Source: Undaria pinnatifida
Taxonomy: Eukaryota; Sar; Phaeophyceae; Laminariales; Alariaceae
Assembly: GCA_012845835.1 (NCBI GenBank)
Contig: JABAKD010000024.1
Location: 8,554,103 to 8,618,102 of the forward strand
Reading direction: 5' to 3'
DNA: 64,000 nucleotides
The notes under the pieces were generated by a model that searched no databases, was not told the origin of the DNA, and saw only the letters and a list, made by a program, of their open reading frames with translations. Both the position numbers and the translations under genes were made by a program. This document shows, one piece after another, positions 52,200 to 63,017 of the stretch (within the stretch, counting starts at the first letter, position 1; each line of letters begins with the position of its first letter).

Positions 52200-53245
52200 T
52201 TGTGAATGACTCAGTGCCTGAAGTAGCTACAGCTGAAAATGACGGAGTGCCTGCCAGTACCTGGAATAATTCAACCTGAAAATGACTGGGGACCTGCCAG
52301 TACCTGGAGTACTTTAAGCTAGCCGGTCGCCCCGGGGGCGTATCAGGTTATCCTCGAGCCTGGTATAGGTCAGTTTCGTGAGTTCGAATCCCCCCGAGTG
52401 CATACTCGTATAAATTCGTTGGGACTTTTTCTTGTGCACAAATCGACTTGCAGAAAGCGCGAGAGCGTGAGATAGCAACAACACTCGATGTAATCGACGA
52501 GCAGTGGGATTGCTGAACCCTATGCGCGATAAAAATTGAAGGCGAGAACCGGGTGGAAGAAGGGACGACACCTGTGACCACGGCTTGTCCAGAAGCTGGG
52601 AAGTGGATGTGTGTGAAAAAAAAAAAGTTGAAGAAGACAGATTACTTGCCAGCGCCTGCAGCACTTCGAGCTCAAAATGACTGAGTACTTGACAGCACCT
52701 GGAGTACTTCAAGCTGAAATGACCGAGTACTTACCAGTGCCTGGAGTACTTAAAGCTCAACTTGACTTGAGCAAATACCAGTACCTAGAGTACTTGAAGC
52801 TGAAAAGTACTGAGTACCTGCCAGTACCTAGAGTACTGGAAGCTGAAAAGTACTGAGTACCTGCCAGTACCTAGAGTACTGGAAGTTGAAAAGTACTGAG
52901 TACCTGCCAGTACTTAGAGTACTGGAAGTTGAAAAGTACTGAGTACCTGCCAGTACCTAGAGTACTGGAAGTTGAAAAGTACTGAGTACCTGCCAGTACC
53001 TAGTGTACTGGAAGCTGAAAAGTACTGAGTACCTGCCAGTACTTAGAGTACTGGAAGCTGAAAAGTACTGAGTACCTGCCAGTACCTAGAGTACTGGAAG
53101 TTGAAAAGTACTGAGTACCTGCCAGTACCTGGAGTACATGGAGCTGAAAAGTATTCAGTACCTGACAGTACCTGGAGTACTTGGAGCTGACAAGTTCTGA
53201 GTATCTGCCAGTACCTAGAGTATCGCGACCCAGTACCTAGAGTAT
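52200..53245. repeat. 43-bp satellite (GAGTACCTGCCAGTACC), interrupted by a SINE
   Basis: About 17 units of GAGTACCTGCCAGTACCTAG / AGTACTGGAAGCTGAAAAGT / ACT. Units are most alike at 52800-53130 and decay outward. A full SINE sits at 52321-52626 with satellite on both sides. Confidence 0.95.
52321..52626 (+). mobile_element. tRNA-derived SINE, full-length copy 4
   Basis: Head with GGGGGCGTATCAGG and GAGTTCGAATCC, standard body, A12 tail. Because it lies within the 43-bp satellite, its boundaries are unambiguous. Confidence 0.92.
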
Positions 53246-53344
53246 CGCGACCCAAAACGACCGGTGCTGATTGGTGCAGGTACTCGGACGACCTTTGTAC
53301 ATCTGTAAAGAAACGCCACCGGAATATCACGCAGCTTGCAAAAA

Positions 53345-53430
53345 CGGGTATCGGCCCTTAACCCCTTTTAGGCACCGCAGTTCCGACATGAGGAAAAAAC
53401 ACTTGGAATTAGAATAGGATAAGTTTAGAA
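53345..53430. mobile_element. Family E-like variant
   Basis: GGCCCTTAACCCCTTTTAGG, CACCGCAGTTCCGACATG, GGAATTAGAATAGGATAAG. Confidence 0.6.
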
Positions 53431-53439
53431 GTTGGAAAT

Positions 53440-54590
53440 CGAGGAAAAAATACAAGAGCACTGAAGTCATTCTAAAAATCAAATCTTTGTTTTTTTCAGT
53501 TGCAACACTATTTATGGTATAATTTCGACCTTTCATGACTCCCTACCGACAACGGCATTGCTTCGGTTCTAACGCTCTGACCATCTCTCTCACGGCAGTT
53601 TTAGACAGCGGTGGTTATAGGCAACCTTTTTGCCTCAGGCGTCGGATCGATTTGACGCGTTTTTCATCACGATCGGCGCCTCTTACTAAAAACCGCCTCC
53701 CCATACCTCTGCTATCCGTGGACGAATTTGAAAATAACAGTTTCTCAGGCTGCTGATAATGTTTTAACTCAATTTTTGACGACAATGCCGAGCAATAGTA
53801 GGCGAACCTACCTCTGGGCCTCTAGTTCGAGAGCCCATAGCGTCCTACGCGGCCGCGGCAGAGTGTGCATACCAAAAACGGGAGCTCCAGAATGATCAAC
53901 ATTTTCTTGATGCTGGGCAATTTCGCTTCGAAATGCACTGACAGCAATGCCTGCCCTCCCTTGCAGATTCAAGGCCTCGAACGCCTCTTAGAGACCGTAA
54001 CGAACATGCCATACGTTGGTCGGGAGGGAGATGGTCTGGGGCCTAGTAAGGGAGCTATGCCATGTTCGTTACGCTGTCGTGGTATGTCGTTACCGTGCCT
54101 GGTTATTGTACGGTCCAGGCAGGAAATATTTTCAAACATCCCCCAGCACCAACGTGCCAACGTGCACTTGGCTCAGGGTAGGGGTGTCTGATCTGACATC
54201 CGAAAGTACGTCTAAAGAGCTAATCCCCAATCGGTCATCCGTGAAGCAACTGGTTTTTATTTCGAGTGCGGTTTACATTTCCATCGTCCATGAACCAGAA
54301 AAGCTTGATACCTTTGTTTCGTGGGGCATAGTTTTCACAACTCGATTACGACGACGGATTCGGGGAGCTTTCGGAGGTTCCAACATCAGCATTTATGTTC
54401 GTCATCAGATGCATATATAAGTTGACGGAGATATCGGCATAAAACAGAGTTTGTGAAGCCATCTCGGTACTTTTCTTCGCGGAGATTCTACTTCACGATC
54501 TGACAAAAAAAGAGCGGAAAACAATTCCCTTTGTCTTGCTCCAGGTCAGCCAACTTTTTGGGTTGTTGCAAAACGAAATTGGGCGATACT
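53440..54590. other. No confident gene; one strong hairpin
   Basis: Open plus frames at 53535-53756, 53865-54191 and 54190-54420 lack recognised domains and plausible introns. A 17-bp inverted repeat with one mismatch (53997-54013 / 54056-54072, GTAACGAACATGCCATA) stands out. Confidence 0.4.
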
Positions 54591-54591
54591 T

Positions 54592-55055
54592 TCAGGGGTT
54601 TTCACGGGTCATGACCCGACCCGCGGGTCGGGTCAAGGGGTGTTCAAAATCTCGCGGGTCGGTTCGTATCGGGTCAAGAGGTTTCAAAATCTCGTGGATC
54701 GGGTCGGGTCGGGTCAAGAGGTTTCAGAATCTCACGGGTCGGGTCGGGTCGGGTCAATAGGCTTCAAAATCTCGCGGGTCGGGTCGGGTCGGGTCAAGAG
54801 GTTTCAAAATCTCGCGGGTCGGGTCCGGTCGGGTCAAGAGGTTTTCGAAATCTTGCGGGTCGGGTCGGGTCATGACCCACGAGATACGGGTCACTTGCGG
54901 GTCAATCCATCATGATCCGCGAGTTGTTTTCGGCTGACCCGCGGGTCAAACCCGCGGATCTGGCCCGCGGATCCGCCATTTTCAAACTTATTACAGCTGA
55001 GGGCCATTGCCGTGCAGGCGACCCGCGGGTCCGACCCGCGGATCCGTAAATATAA
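54592..55055. repeat. GGGTC pentamer element with about 62-bp units (family G)
   Basis: Opens GGGTTTTCACGGGTCATGAC. Six units of (GGGTC)3 + AAGAGGTTTCAAAATCTCGC follow, ending in CGCGGGTC/GACCCGCGG palindromes. Confidence 0.93.
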
Positions 55056-55208
55056 TACAAACCTTTTCGCTTCCTGCCTCTCTCGTGCCGATGCTCCGAT
55101 CATATGTCATCACAGCGTGCAGAACAATCACCAGGCAGTAACCCTAGCTACTCGTACCAAGGCATATAGCAGTGTGACGCGAATCCCGTACCGGCTGAAG
55201 CCGTAACA

Positions 55209-56055
55209 ACAGTAGTAATATTGCGGTCATACCAGTACGAAATGCGATCGAGCGTAAAAAGGCAAGGTAGGGCAGTCGTCGTCGAAGCAGCAGCAGCAGC
55301 ACTGGCAGCAGCAAGCACCAGCAGCAGACCCCGGATTCTCGCGGATCGCAGCCCCCGCTGACAGACCCACCGCCCCAGTTGTGGGCTTGCTACCGGAGGC
55401 GGCTCAGCTAGGCTGCTTGCCGGGACTGGAGACTGCACAGATAGAAGATAGATACAGCAGTAGTAGTAGTAGTAGTCGTAGTAGTAGCTAGCTCGAGAAT
55501 GATCATACCAGTACGAAATGTGATCAAACGTAAAAAAGCAAGAAAGGGCAGTCGTCGTCGAAGCAGCAGCAGCAGCAGCACTGGCAGCAGCAAGTACCAG
55601 CAGCAGACCCCGGATTCTCGCGGATCGCAGCCCCTGCTGACAGACCCACCGCCCCAGTTGTGGGCTTGCTGCCGGAGGCGGCTCAGCTAGGCTGCTTGCC
55701 GGGGCTGGAGACTGCACAGATAGAAGATAGATACAGCAGTGTAGTAGTAGTAGTTGTAGTAGTAGCTAGCTCGAGAATGATCATACCAGTACGAAATAAA
55801 TGTGACCAAACGTAAAAAAGCAAGAAGAAGAGCAGCCGTTGTCGAAGCAGCAGCGGCAGCAAGCAGCAGCAGCAGCAGCAGCACAGCAGCAGCAGCACCC
55901 TGGCAGCAGCAAGCACCAGCAGCAGCAGACAACGCATCCTCGCGGATCGCACCCCCTGCTCACAGATCCACCGCCCCAGTTGTGGGCTTGCTGCCGGAGG
56001 CGGCTCAGCTAGGCTGCTTGCCGGGGCCGGAGATTGCACTTGTAAATTATAACTA
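55209..56055. repeat. About 285-bp tandem triplication
   Basis: Three units start near 55215, 55498 and 55783 (GATCATACCAGTACGAAAT…). Each holds GTCGTCGAAGCAGCAGCAGC, CCAGCAGCAGACCCCGGATT, CCACCGCCCCAGTTGTGGGC and a TAGTAGTAG run. Minus frames repeat PAPASSLAEPPP and RSARIRGLLLVL but are punctuated by microsatellites; I treat them as non-genic. Confidence 0.93.
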
Positions 56056-56269
56056 GCTCGCTCGTCGGGTCGCTCGTCGGGTCGACCCGGTGGTCTAACG
56101 GTACGGTCATGTCCATGCATGTGGGTTGCGGTTTCTTTCCTATTCCTCGCGCGCACACCACATGACATAATCATCAGCTGCAAACAATGCCGGTAAAAAA
56201 CGCAGAGAACACGACATACTGGGAAAAGTACGAGGGACCAAGGACCAAGCAACCGACCGAGGTATACAT

Positions 56270-56622
56270 GCTTTGACCCGTGACTTTTTTACTTTGACCC
56301 GTGAGAAATGTCACGGGTCAAGTTCACGTGACCCGCCAGACGACCCGAATCTCGCGGGTCACCCGGATTGTCGCGGGTCGGGTCGGGTCGGGTCAGGACG
56401 ATTTCAAAATCTCGCGGGTCGGGTCGGGTCGGGTCAAGACATATCGAAAATCTCGCGGGTCGGGTCGGGTCGGGTCAAGATGTCTCGAAAATCTCGCGGG
56501 TCGGGTCGGGTCGGGTCAAGACGTCTCGAAAATCTCGCGGGTCGGGTCGGGTCAGCTGACCCGACCCGACCCGACCCGACCCGACCCGCGAGATTTGACC
56601 CGACCCGTGAAAAGCCCTGCTA
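56270..56622. repeat. GGGTC pentamer element (family G) with inverted ends
   Basis: Opens TTGACCCGTGACTTTTTTAC; units (GGGTC)3 + AAGACGTCTCGAAAATCTCG follow; the orientation flips at about 56555 (GTCAGCTGACCC) and it closes CGACCCGTGAAAAGCCCTG. Confidence 0.93.
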
Positions 56623-56624
56623 TT

Positions 56625-57755
56625 TTTCAAGTCGACATACTTCAAGTATCATATTTATAAAATTATTAGCCGAAAAGTGGACAAATTGTCCTGCACGGAC
56701 TATACTAGAAATAGTACTGCATTGATGTAAAAAACACGTACCTGGTTAAAATATTTAAAAGGCGCGAGTGTACGCCTCTCTTATTGTTTTGACGCTTTGA
56801 CCGAAGCGGCCCCTTCAATACATGGAAGTCACAGCTGACGTATTTGAAACAATTCCATTGATTTTATGAAGTAGCTCTGGCTCTGCAGCTTCGGAGCGAC
56901 GGGGCGATGTACTAGGTACTCAGCTTCGAACGGAAATGCTCCCGAAATACTAACACACTTAGTACGCGGTGTGCTCAAGCGGGTGATACCATATACTAGG
57001 TAACAAAACATACGAGAAGACTGATATCTGGTTCATAAAAAAACAGCAGCCGCACTGACTGCACCATGTACTCACACCGCTGCTGCTGCTGCTTTGTGCA
57101 AAGTGAAAAACAAACAACCGCCAAACGGCCATCCGTAAAACAACGTACCTTTGGAGTAGTCTACAGTAAGTCCAGCCCTGTTTCTCGATATGGAGAAGGG
57201 CGACCGCCTGAAGATGGGCCTAGATCTCCCGTAGCCTTGTCGCTGAGGTTTAATCAACACGGGACGCGTGTGCCCATGGCTGGAGTCGCTGGACGTGCAA
57301 CCCTCCTCCAGTCTGCGCCTAGCGCGGTGACCAGCTCACGGCACTGTCATAATCCTCCCCTGTCTTTTAAAGCGCCAAGTAGGAAGTGGAAACCCTTTTG
57401 GCTGGGACACTTTGGACTTAAATATAAGATCCATTTATAATAAAATTAGTGAGTAAAAAGTTACTATACTTTTTTTCATTTACTAGTTGAGGAGTTTGAC
57501 GGTTTTCACTCTCCCTACTAAGCCGCTAAGCCCCAGTTCCTGCCCATGAAAGGCCTCGCCCCAGACACGCAAGATGAGACGGTGCGATTCGATATTGTTT
57601 TATCCGTACCGAGGTAGCCTGTGTTCCAAGCTCTGATTTATGTAGTAATCTCCCAACTGTTTCGTTTGCGTGGTGTGGTCACTTGTTCAAAACGCTCCGC
57701 ATGCGTACAAGTCATCGGGCAAGTCATCAAGCATCTGGGCACGCTGGTCGCAGTT
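56625..57755. other. No confident gene
   Basis: A 124-codon plus frame (57066-57440) starts with ATG followed by a CTG run (poly-Cys), then a complex stretch (TFGVVYSKSSPVSRYGEGRP…) ending in AT-rich DNA. It has no recognised domain. It is the best unassigned candidate in this part but is not called as a gene. Confidence 0.3.
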
Positions 57756-57759
57756 TGAC

Positions 57760-57935
57760 CCATGCTGCTGGCTGCTGCCGCTGCTGGCTGCTGCCGCTGC
57801 TGGCTGCTGCTGGCTGCTGGTGGTGGTGGTGATGGTGCTGGCGGTAGTTGTGGTTGTGATGGTGGTGTTGATGGTGTTGGTGATGTTGATGATGGTATTG
57901 CTGGTGCTGCTGGCGCTGCTGCTGTTTTTTTGTCT
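57760..57935. repeat. Compound CTG/GGTGTTGAT cryptic repeat
   Basis: GCTGCTGGCTGCTGCC units pass into GGTGGTGATGGTGTTGATG. A minus frame reads it as Pro/Ser/Gln-rich protein without other support. Confidence 0.85.
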
Positions 57936-58261
57936 GCTGTTGGTGCATACTTGTAGTCTATTGATGGTGCTTCAATGAGAGCAGGACCTGCCTGCTGTAG
58001 TATGTCAGCAGTAGTGCATAGTATTATCAGCACAAACACCAGTCACACCGCTGCTGCGAATGTAGATCGCGGACCAGGGCCATTGACGGCGTTCACGAGC
58101 AGTGCCTCACAGACTCGTCCTGGACGGGGAAGGAAATACTGGTAACTACTTCGTATATTACTGCTGTATCATGTCATCATGTCATTGGAAACTTTTCATA
58201 TGCATACCTCGGAGAGACCACGCACGATCTACTGGATCTACAAGCAGTTTTTATTAAAATT

Positions 58262-58445
58262 GAAAAACGTCAGCTGTGAGTACGACCGATTGAATGGTTG
58301 AAACTGACTTTGCAAGCTGGGCTGTACATCTCATATATTTCACTAATACACAGTAGTTGCACAAAATTTACGGAAGGTCGTTCGCGCGTGTTGTATGTTT
58401 AATCCTCATGAAAGATATAGGTCGGTGACTCCCCCCTGGATGTTG
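58262..58445 (-). mobile_element. Family A variant fragments
   Basis: GTCAGCTGTGAGTACGACCG, TTTGCAAGCTGGGCTGTACA, AAGATATAGGTCGGTGACTCC. Internal 60 bases differ from the main type. Confidence 0.55.
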
Positions 58446-58499
58446 TACATCTACTTTTCACTAATATACCAGGTACAGTAGTTGGGGAGTTGCACAAAT

Positions 58500-58745
58500 T
58501 TTACGGAAGGTCGTTGCAGATCCAACAACAGGTACCAGGAGTAGTATATACGAGATCCTGCATCTGCCGTAATGATATGTTGAGCAGACATAGAGGGCAC
58601 AGGTCCAACCATGGCAACTTTTTTTGCTAATCGTGCAGATCGTAAGGCTCCTTCCTACCCGGTAACATGAGATATAGACCATACAGATCTTCCCTGAAGA
58701 TCTAGATCACCAATCAGGTGGGGATCGATGATCTGACCCGTAGTC
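58500..58745. repeat. GATC-rich family H copy
   Basis: GGTCCAACCATGGCAAC, TCGTAAGGCTCCTTCCTACC, GGTAACATGAGATATAGACC, AGATCTTCCCTGAAGATCTAG. Confidence 0.7.
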
Positions 58746-58819
58746 AACAAATGTGTCAGGAGACGGTCAAGTCAAGGGAAAACGTCCAGCGATCAAGGGT
58801 GTCAAACCGATCGTTCCAC

Positions 58820-59115
58820 ACCAAAACCTAGTGCGAGTTTGGCGTCAGTCAAGGCAAATTATTGAAAAATTGCCGTCGGTCAAGGGCTGAAAGTGCCGTC
58901 CGTCTCCTGACAATTTTTATTGTCACACTAAAACCTAGTACTTTGGCGTCAGTCGAGATAAATTGTTGGAAACTTGCTGTCGGTCAAGGGCTGAAAGTGT
59001 CGTCCGTCTCCTGACAATTTTTCTTGTAATACTAAAACCTAGTACTTTGGCGTCAGTCAAGATAAATTATCGGAAACTTGCCGTCGGTCAAGGGCTGAAA
59101 GTGCCGTCTCCTGGC
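58820..59115. repeat. About 104-bp tandem triplication
   Basis: AAAACCTAGT..TTTGGCGTCAGTC / GATAAATTATTGGAAACTTG / CGTCGGTCAAGGGCTGAAAG / CGTCCGTCTCCTGACAATTT, three units, the last truncated. Confidence 0.93.
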
Positions 59116-59204
59116 ATATTTGACAAGCATTGCGTCAGGAAACTCGAAGGAGGTCCCTATTTTTTGGCGCGGGCAAAATTAGAAACTCGCTTTTTTGATC
59201 GTAT

Positions 59205-59517
59205 TAGGGTGTTTCACGATTTCTAACCTCTGCTGGGTTGGAAAAAATGTAAAAATAGGGTTGAAACCGACGAATGTCGTACGTAACGCAAGGCCAACCA
59301 ACCCACGAAAAAACTAGGACGGAGAAATACCAAATAAAAAGTACCAGGTACGATGCAAAATATACTTCTTAACCCACGTTTTCGCTGATTTTTATCGAGG
59401 ATTTGGGTTGGCCCTGGGTTGAATGCGACGGTCGACGGTTTCAATACCACTGTTATGTATGTTTTCCTACCCAGCTTTCTACTGAACCAGAAGTTTGGTG
59501 CATCGCAAAACACCCTA
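59205..59517. mobile_element. Short TIR element (TAGGGTGTTT ends)
   Basis: TAGGGTGTTTCACGAT and ATCGCAAAACACCCTA are inverted with 14 of 16 matches. The 313-bp interior has internal inverted words (TAACCCACG, GGGTTGG) and no coding capacity. No target duplication is preserved. It ends 125 bases before the ankyrin exon. Confidence 0.75.
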
Positions 59518-59641
59518 GCAAGACGCACTGTTTTTTTTTTTTTTTGGCTGTCGCTTGTTGCTGTTGCTTCTGTCACGACCACGGTACGCTAACCACACAA
59601 CACCACACACACCCAACACCCTTTGCATTTCCACATGATAG

Positions 59642-59789
59642 ATACACCGTGCACCGTATTCTCCGCACTTTTGCGACTCAACAGGGCCGAACTAGTCTTC
59701 ACCAGGCGGCCGTAGCTGGAGATGCGGACGAGGTGTTGCGCCTGCTCTCCGGCGGTGCCAACCCTAACACACAGGACGCACATTTGCAG
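59642..59789 (+). CDS. Ankyrin-repeat exon
   Basis: The frame reads YTVHRILRTFATQQ, then GRTSLHQAAVAGDADEVLRL and LSGGANPNTQDAHLQ, then donor CAG|GTGTGA. GRTSLHQAAVAGDADEVLRLLSGGANPN is a textbook ankyrin repeat (G.T.LH.AA..G..E...LL..GA..N), a protein-protein interaction module. The exon starts after ACATGATAG; a second possible acceptor is ACTCAACAG at 59684. A T-rich and C/A-rich tract lies upstream. Only one repeat is visible; the rest must be in other exons, none found in the remaining 4 kb. It may or may not belong to the DEP gene. Confidence 0.75.
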
Positions 59790-59811
59790 GTGTGATATAC
59801 CAGTCGGTAGA

Positions 59812-59900
59812 GCTGTGAGTCGGTACGATTTAAGTCGCCTGAACTAGTTTTTAGTCGGAATAATAGTTAGTCGTTTCCCGTAGGTGCCGACTATCTAACT
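59812..59900. mobile_element. Truncated hAT-like relative
   Basis: TAGAGCTGTGAGTCGGTACG starts about 22 bases inside the intron after the ankyrin exon and resembles the TIR at 5560. It continues GATTTAAGTCGCC…TTAGTCG. Confidence 0.6.
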
Positions 59901-60084
59901 TATTGGGTTTCCACACTTGCGGGAGGGATTGTCCATACTTACGGGATCAATCCGTTGATCTACATATCTGCATGGGATACGATTATCAAAGAGTCTCGGA
60001 ATTTACGACAGCATGGCCTCAATTCTACATCGGGCTTCAACTTTTTTTTTATATCGAGCTTATGTTTATTGTCGAGTTGGTATA

Positions 60085-60450
60085 CAGGGCTTTCCACGGG
60101 TCATGACTATCATATCACCCGGCTCGCGGGTCGGATCAGGAGATTTTTTTTAAAGCCGCAGGTCGGGTCGGGTCGGGTCGGGTCCGGTCGAGCCGGGTCG
60201 GGTCGGGTCGGGTCGGGACGGGTCGGGTCGGGTCGGGTCGGGTCGGGACGGGTCGGGTCGGGTCGGGTCGGGTCGGGACGGGTCGGGTCGGGTCGGGTCG
60301 GGTCGGGTCGGGTCGAGTTTGGGTTAGGTCCGGTGGGATCCGGTCGGGTCGGGTCAGGAGGTTTTAAAATGTGACGGGTCGGGCCGGGGTCACCCTGACC
60401 AGACCCGTTCCGCGAGCCATGATCCGACCCGTGAAAATCCCTGGATATAT
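60085..60450. repeat. GGGTC pentamer element (family G), most homogeneous copy
   Basis: GGGCTTTCCACGGGTCATGA at the left, about 35 GGGTC units with GGGAC variants spaced every 45 bases, and CCATGATCCGACCCGTGAAA at the right. The ends are inverted relative to each other. Confidence 0.95.
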
Positions 60451-60454
60451 ACGA

Positions 60455-60925
60455 TGGCACGGTCCGTGCCACAGTAGGGAGCCGTTCTGCGGTGGGGGTT
60501 TCGCTTTTGAGCCCGAGCGTTTCTCGTTAAACGGATTCGTTACTTGATAGGGCTGCGCTTTGGCAGCCTCGATCAGTAGATATATTACTGTTAATGTGTT
60601 TGCTCTCCAATAATGTGGCGTACTGTAGATGTTGACGTTCCGATAGAAATGGAGGAATCATAAAGCAGCAGAACCTTTGCTATGACTCCCCGCCAACCAT
60701 TTCCCAATTGATATTCAGTGACTGTGTCGGCAGTCGTTTTCGTCACTTTTTGGAAAAAAATAAAAACTTGGAAAATTGGCCGTGGGTGATGACGCGTCAG
60801 TCTTCTTTTTTCGGAAAATTGACCGGGAAGTTTTAGTCAGAGCATATTTTATTTCGAACAATTTTCGCAGTATATAGTCAATACCATAAGCTCGTTTGGG
60901 CTGGTCGGTGTTAACTTGACGACGA
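60455..60925. other. No gene recognised
   Basis: No domain, RNA or repeat seen. Confidence 0.45.
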
Positions 60926-60929
60926 ATGG

Positions 60930-61155
60930 TTGACGCGTGCTACGATAGAGTTATCAAGGTATACCTCTTTTTGGCGAAAACGTTTTCTGGAAGACGAGGC
61001 CCCTTGACCTAAAATCGTTGGTGTTTTTCTTTTTTGTGCAAAATGATTGTTCTTGTGTGCCCGGGCCGCGGGTTTGTTCGTCAGATTGCGCTTCCAGTTT
61101 GCTCAAATGAGGAGTAGTATTAGAAAAAAACGGTGGTTCACCTCTATCTTAGCGT
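60930..61155 (+). mobile_element. Family C MITE-like element
   Basis: GACGCGTGCTACGATAGAGT, GGTATACCTCTTTTTGGCGA at the left; TTCACCTCTATCTTAGCGTC at the right. Confidence 0.8.
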
Positions 61156-61364
61156 CTGTGAATTGCGATTGCACCGCGTGACTTAGTGCTTTTTCCTTCA
61201 GTTTTGACAGGTTTTTTCCTTTTAAGCTTAAGACACACCCCGGGATTCCAAGCCAACCGCATCCCGAACGGGGAGCTTTTCTGTAACGTAGTAGTGGTCC
61301 ATGGAGTTGTGGGCCGGGCTGTCCTTACACTTTTACTTTTTACACACGTCGGATAGATCACCTA

Positions 61365-61745
61365 TCCCCACCTGATTGATGATCTAGGTCTTTTTCGTGG
61401 GAAGATCGGTATGGTCTATTAAATAGCTCATGTTACCGGGTGAGAGCCGTACGATCTGCTTGATCTAGCAAAGGTCTCCGGGATTGGATATGAACTATCT
61501 ATGCACAGATCCTGCACAGTATATCAAAATGGAAGATACGGGATATACTATAAATGATCTATATGATCTACATGATCTACACGATCTACATGACTTACAT
61601 CATTTACATGATCTACATGATCTAGACGATCTACTTTATCTAAATGATCCACATGGTCTAGATAATATATATGATATATATGATCTGCATGATCTGCATG
61701 ATCTACATGGTCTATACATGATCTAGATAGATCATGATTTATCCG
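61365..61745. repeat. GATCTACAT/GATCTAGAT satellite (family H)
   Basis: Nonamer ATGATCTAC/ATGATCTAG repeats at 61550-61735 preceded by the TTACCGGGTGAGAGCCGTAC unit. Confidence 0.93.
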
Positions 61746-61784
61746 AGGTGGGCGGTATTATCAAATTCGGTTGTTGGGTGTTGG

Positions 61785-61830
61785 GTGAGATAGGGAGCTC
61801 TGCAACCGAGGAGCTCCCGACATATACTGT
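61785..61830. repeat. GAGCTC hairpin
   Basis: GAGATAGGGAGCTC-TGCAACC-GAGGAGCTCCCG; same design at 62229 and 62493 and in repeat M. Confidence 0.75.
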
Positions 61831-62029
61831 AGATGGTTGACCAAGGCTACCGTGGGGGTGGTGGGTCCCCTCTTTTTCACTGTTGGGTTTGACCTACCAT
61901 GCTATCATACTCGCACAAGTAACTCCATACCTCACAGACGAAACGACTTTAGGCGATTAGCTTGGCGCAGCGTACCTAACCACTCCATCGCGCATTACTT
62001 TCAAAAAATGAAAACGGCACCACCCTAAC

Positions 62030-62130
62030 TTGAGACCGCAACAAGAAAAGGAGGGTCGTTCGCGCGATGGACCCCGAGCCACGAATGAAGAGGGACCCAA
62101 AAGTGACCCCCCCCCGCTGTACCGTAGCTT
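62030..62130. repeat. Family F repeat
   Basis: GTCGTTCGCGCGATGGACCC then GAGCCACGAATGA and a C run. Confidence 0.6.
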
Positions 62131-62137
62131 TTGTCTG

Positions 62138-62460
62138 ATCCGGGTGATCTAGATGATCTAGACGATCTAGATGATCTAGATGAGGATGTGTCCAAAATGT
62201 TCAGTTTGATCAAAATCGGTTTTTGGGCGAGATATGGAGCTCTACATCCGAGGAGCTCCAGATGTATACTGTAGATGATCTAGATGATCTAGATGATCTA
62301 GATGTTATATCATCTATGTATGATCTATATGGCCTATATGATCTATACGATCTATATGATCTGTATGATCTGTATCATCTGTATTATCTATATTATATAT
62401 ATGAGTTAGATGATCTAGATGATCTAGATGATCTAGATGGATGATGATCTGTCAGAGGTG
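62138..62460. repeat. (ATGATCTAG)n satellite (family H)
   Basis: Short pure arrays at 62147-62185, 62273-62305 and 62408-62440, with ATATGATCTATACGATC variants between. Confidence 0.95.
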
Positions 62461-62564
62461 TGCAATTTTTGTCGAACTCGGTTGTTGGGTGAGATATGGA
62501 GCTCGTCAACCGCGGAGCTGCAGACCATTTGGGTGCTATGATGCACGTATCGTGGTACGCCTCA

Positions 62565-62770
62565 AGGAGACAAGTGCTACGACAGAGATATTAAGGTATA
62601 CCACTTTCGGGCTATTTTTCTTTCTTGATGACGGGTCTCCTTAACCTTGCCGTAACCTTGCCTTAACCCGCAATCGTTGGATTTTTTTTTTATTTTTTTG
62701 CAGTGTGTTTTTTATTTTATCGTGTAACTAGGCCATGGGATTGCTCACCGGGTTACACGTTCGTTATGAT
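62565..62770 (+). mobile_element. Family C MITE-like element, 5' part
   Basis: GACAAGTGCTACGACAGAGA, TTAAGGTATACCACTTTCGG, TGATGACGGGTCTCCTTAAC, TAACTAGGCCATGGGATTGC. The right terminus is lost. Confidence 0.7.
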
Positions 62771-63017
62771 AAAAAATCTCTTTTTCCTCGGAGGGGTATA
62801 GCCTCAGAGGGGTATAGAGAAGGAGGGTATGTCGGTCTTTGGAATGAAATGCGAAGGGTGGCAAAAGGCTGCTCAGAAGGCCGGCAGATGGTTTCGACGG
62901 ATAGAGGACGGAGCCGAGTTGTTCATGCGGAAATGACATAAGACGGAGAGACGCAGAGACGCAGAGATGCAGAGCAACACGCAAAGGCCGCGGCAGCGCC
63001 ATCCACCGTCGGCATCT

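Noticed and set aside
55148..56252. Two 189-residue minus-strand proteins with repeated SSLAEPPP
   Set aside because: They lie over the 285-bp triplication, alternate with CAG and TAG microsatellite translations and have no recognised domain or splice signals.
56273..56725. GSGRVGSGR repeat proteins here and at 60110-60472
   Set aside because: Pentamer (GGGTC)n translations; both strands and several frames are equally open.
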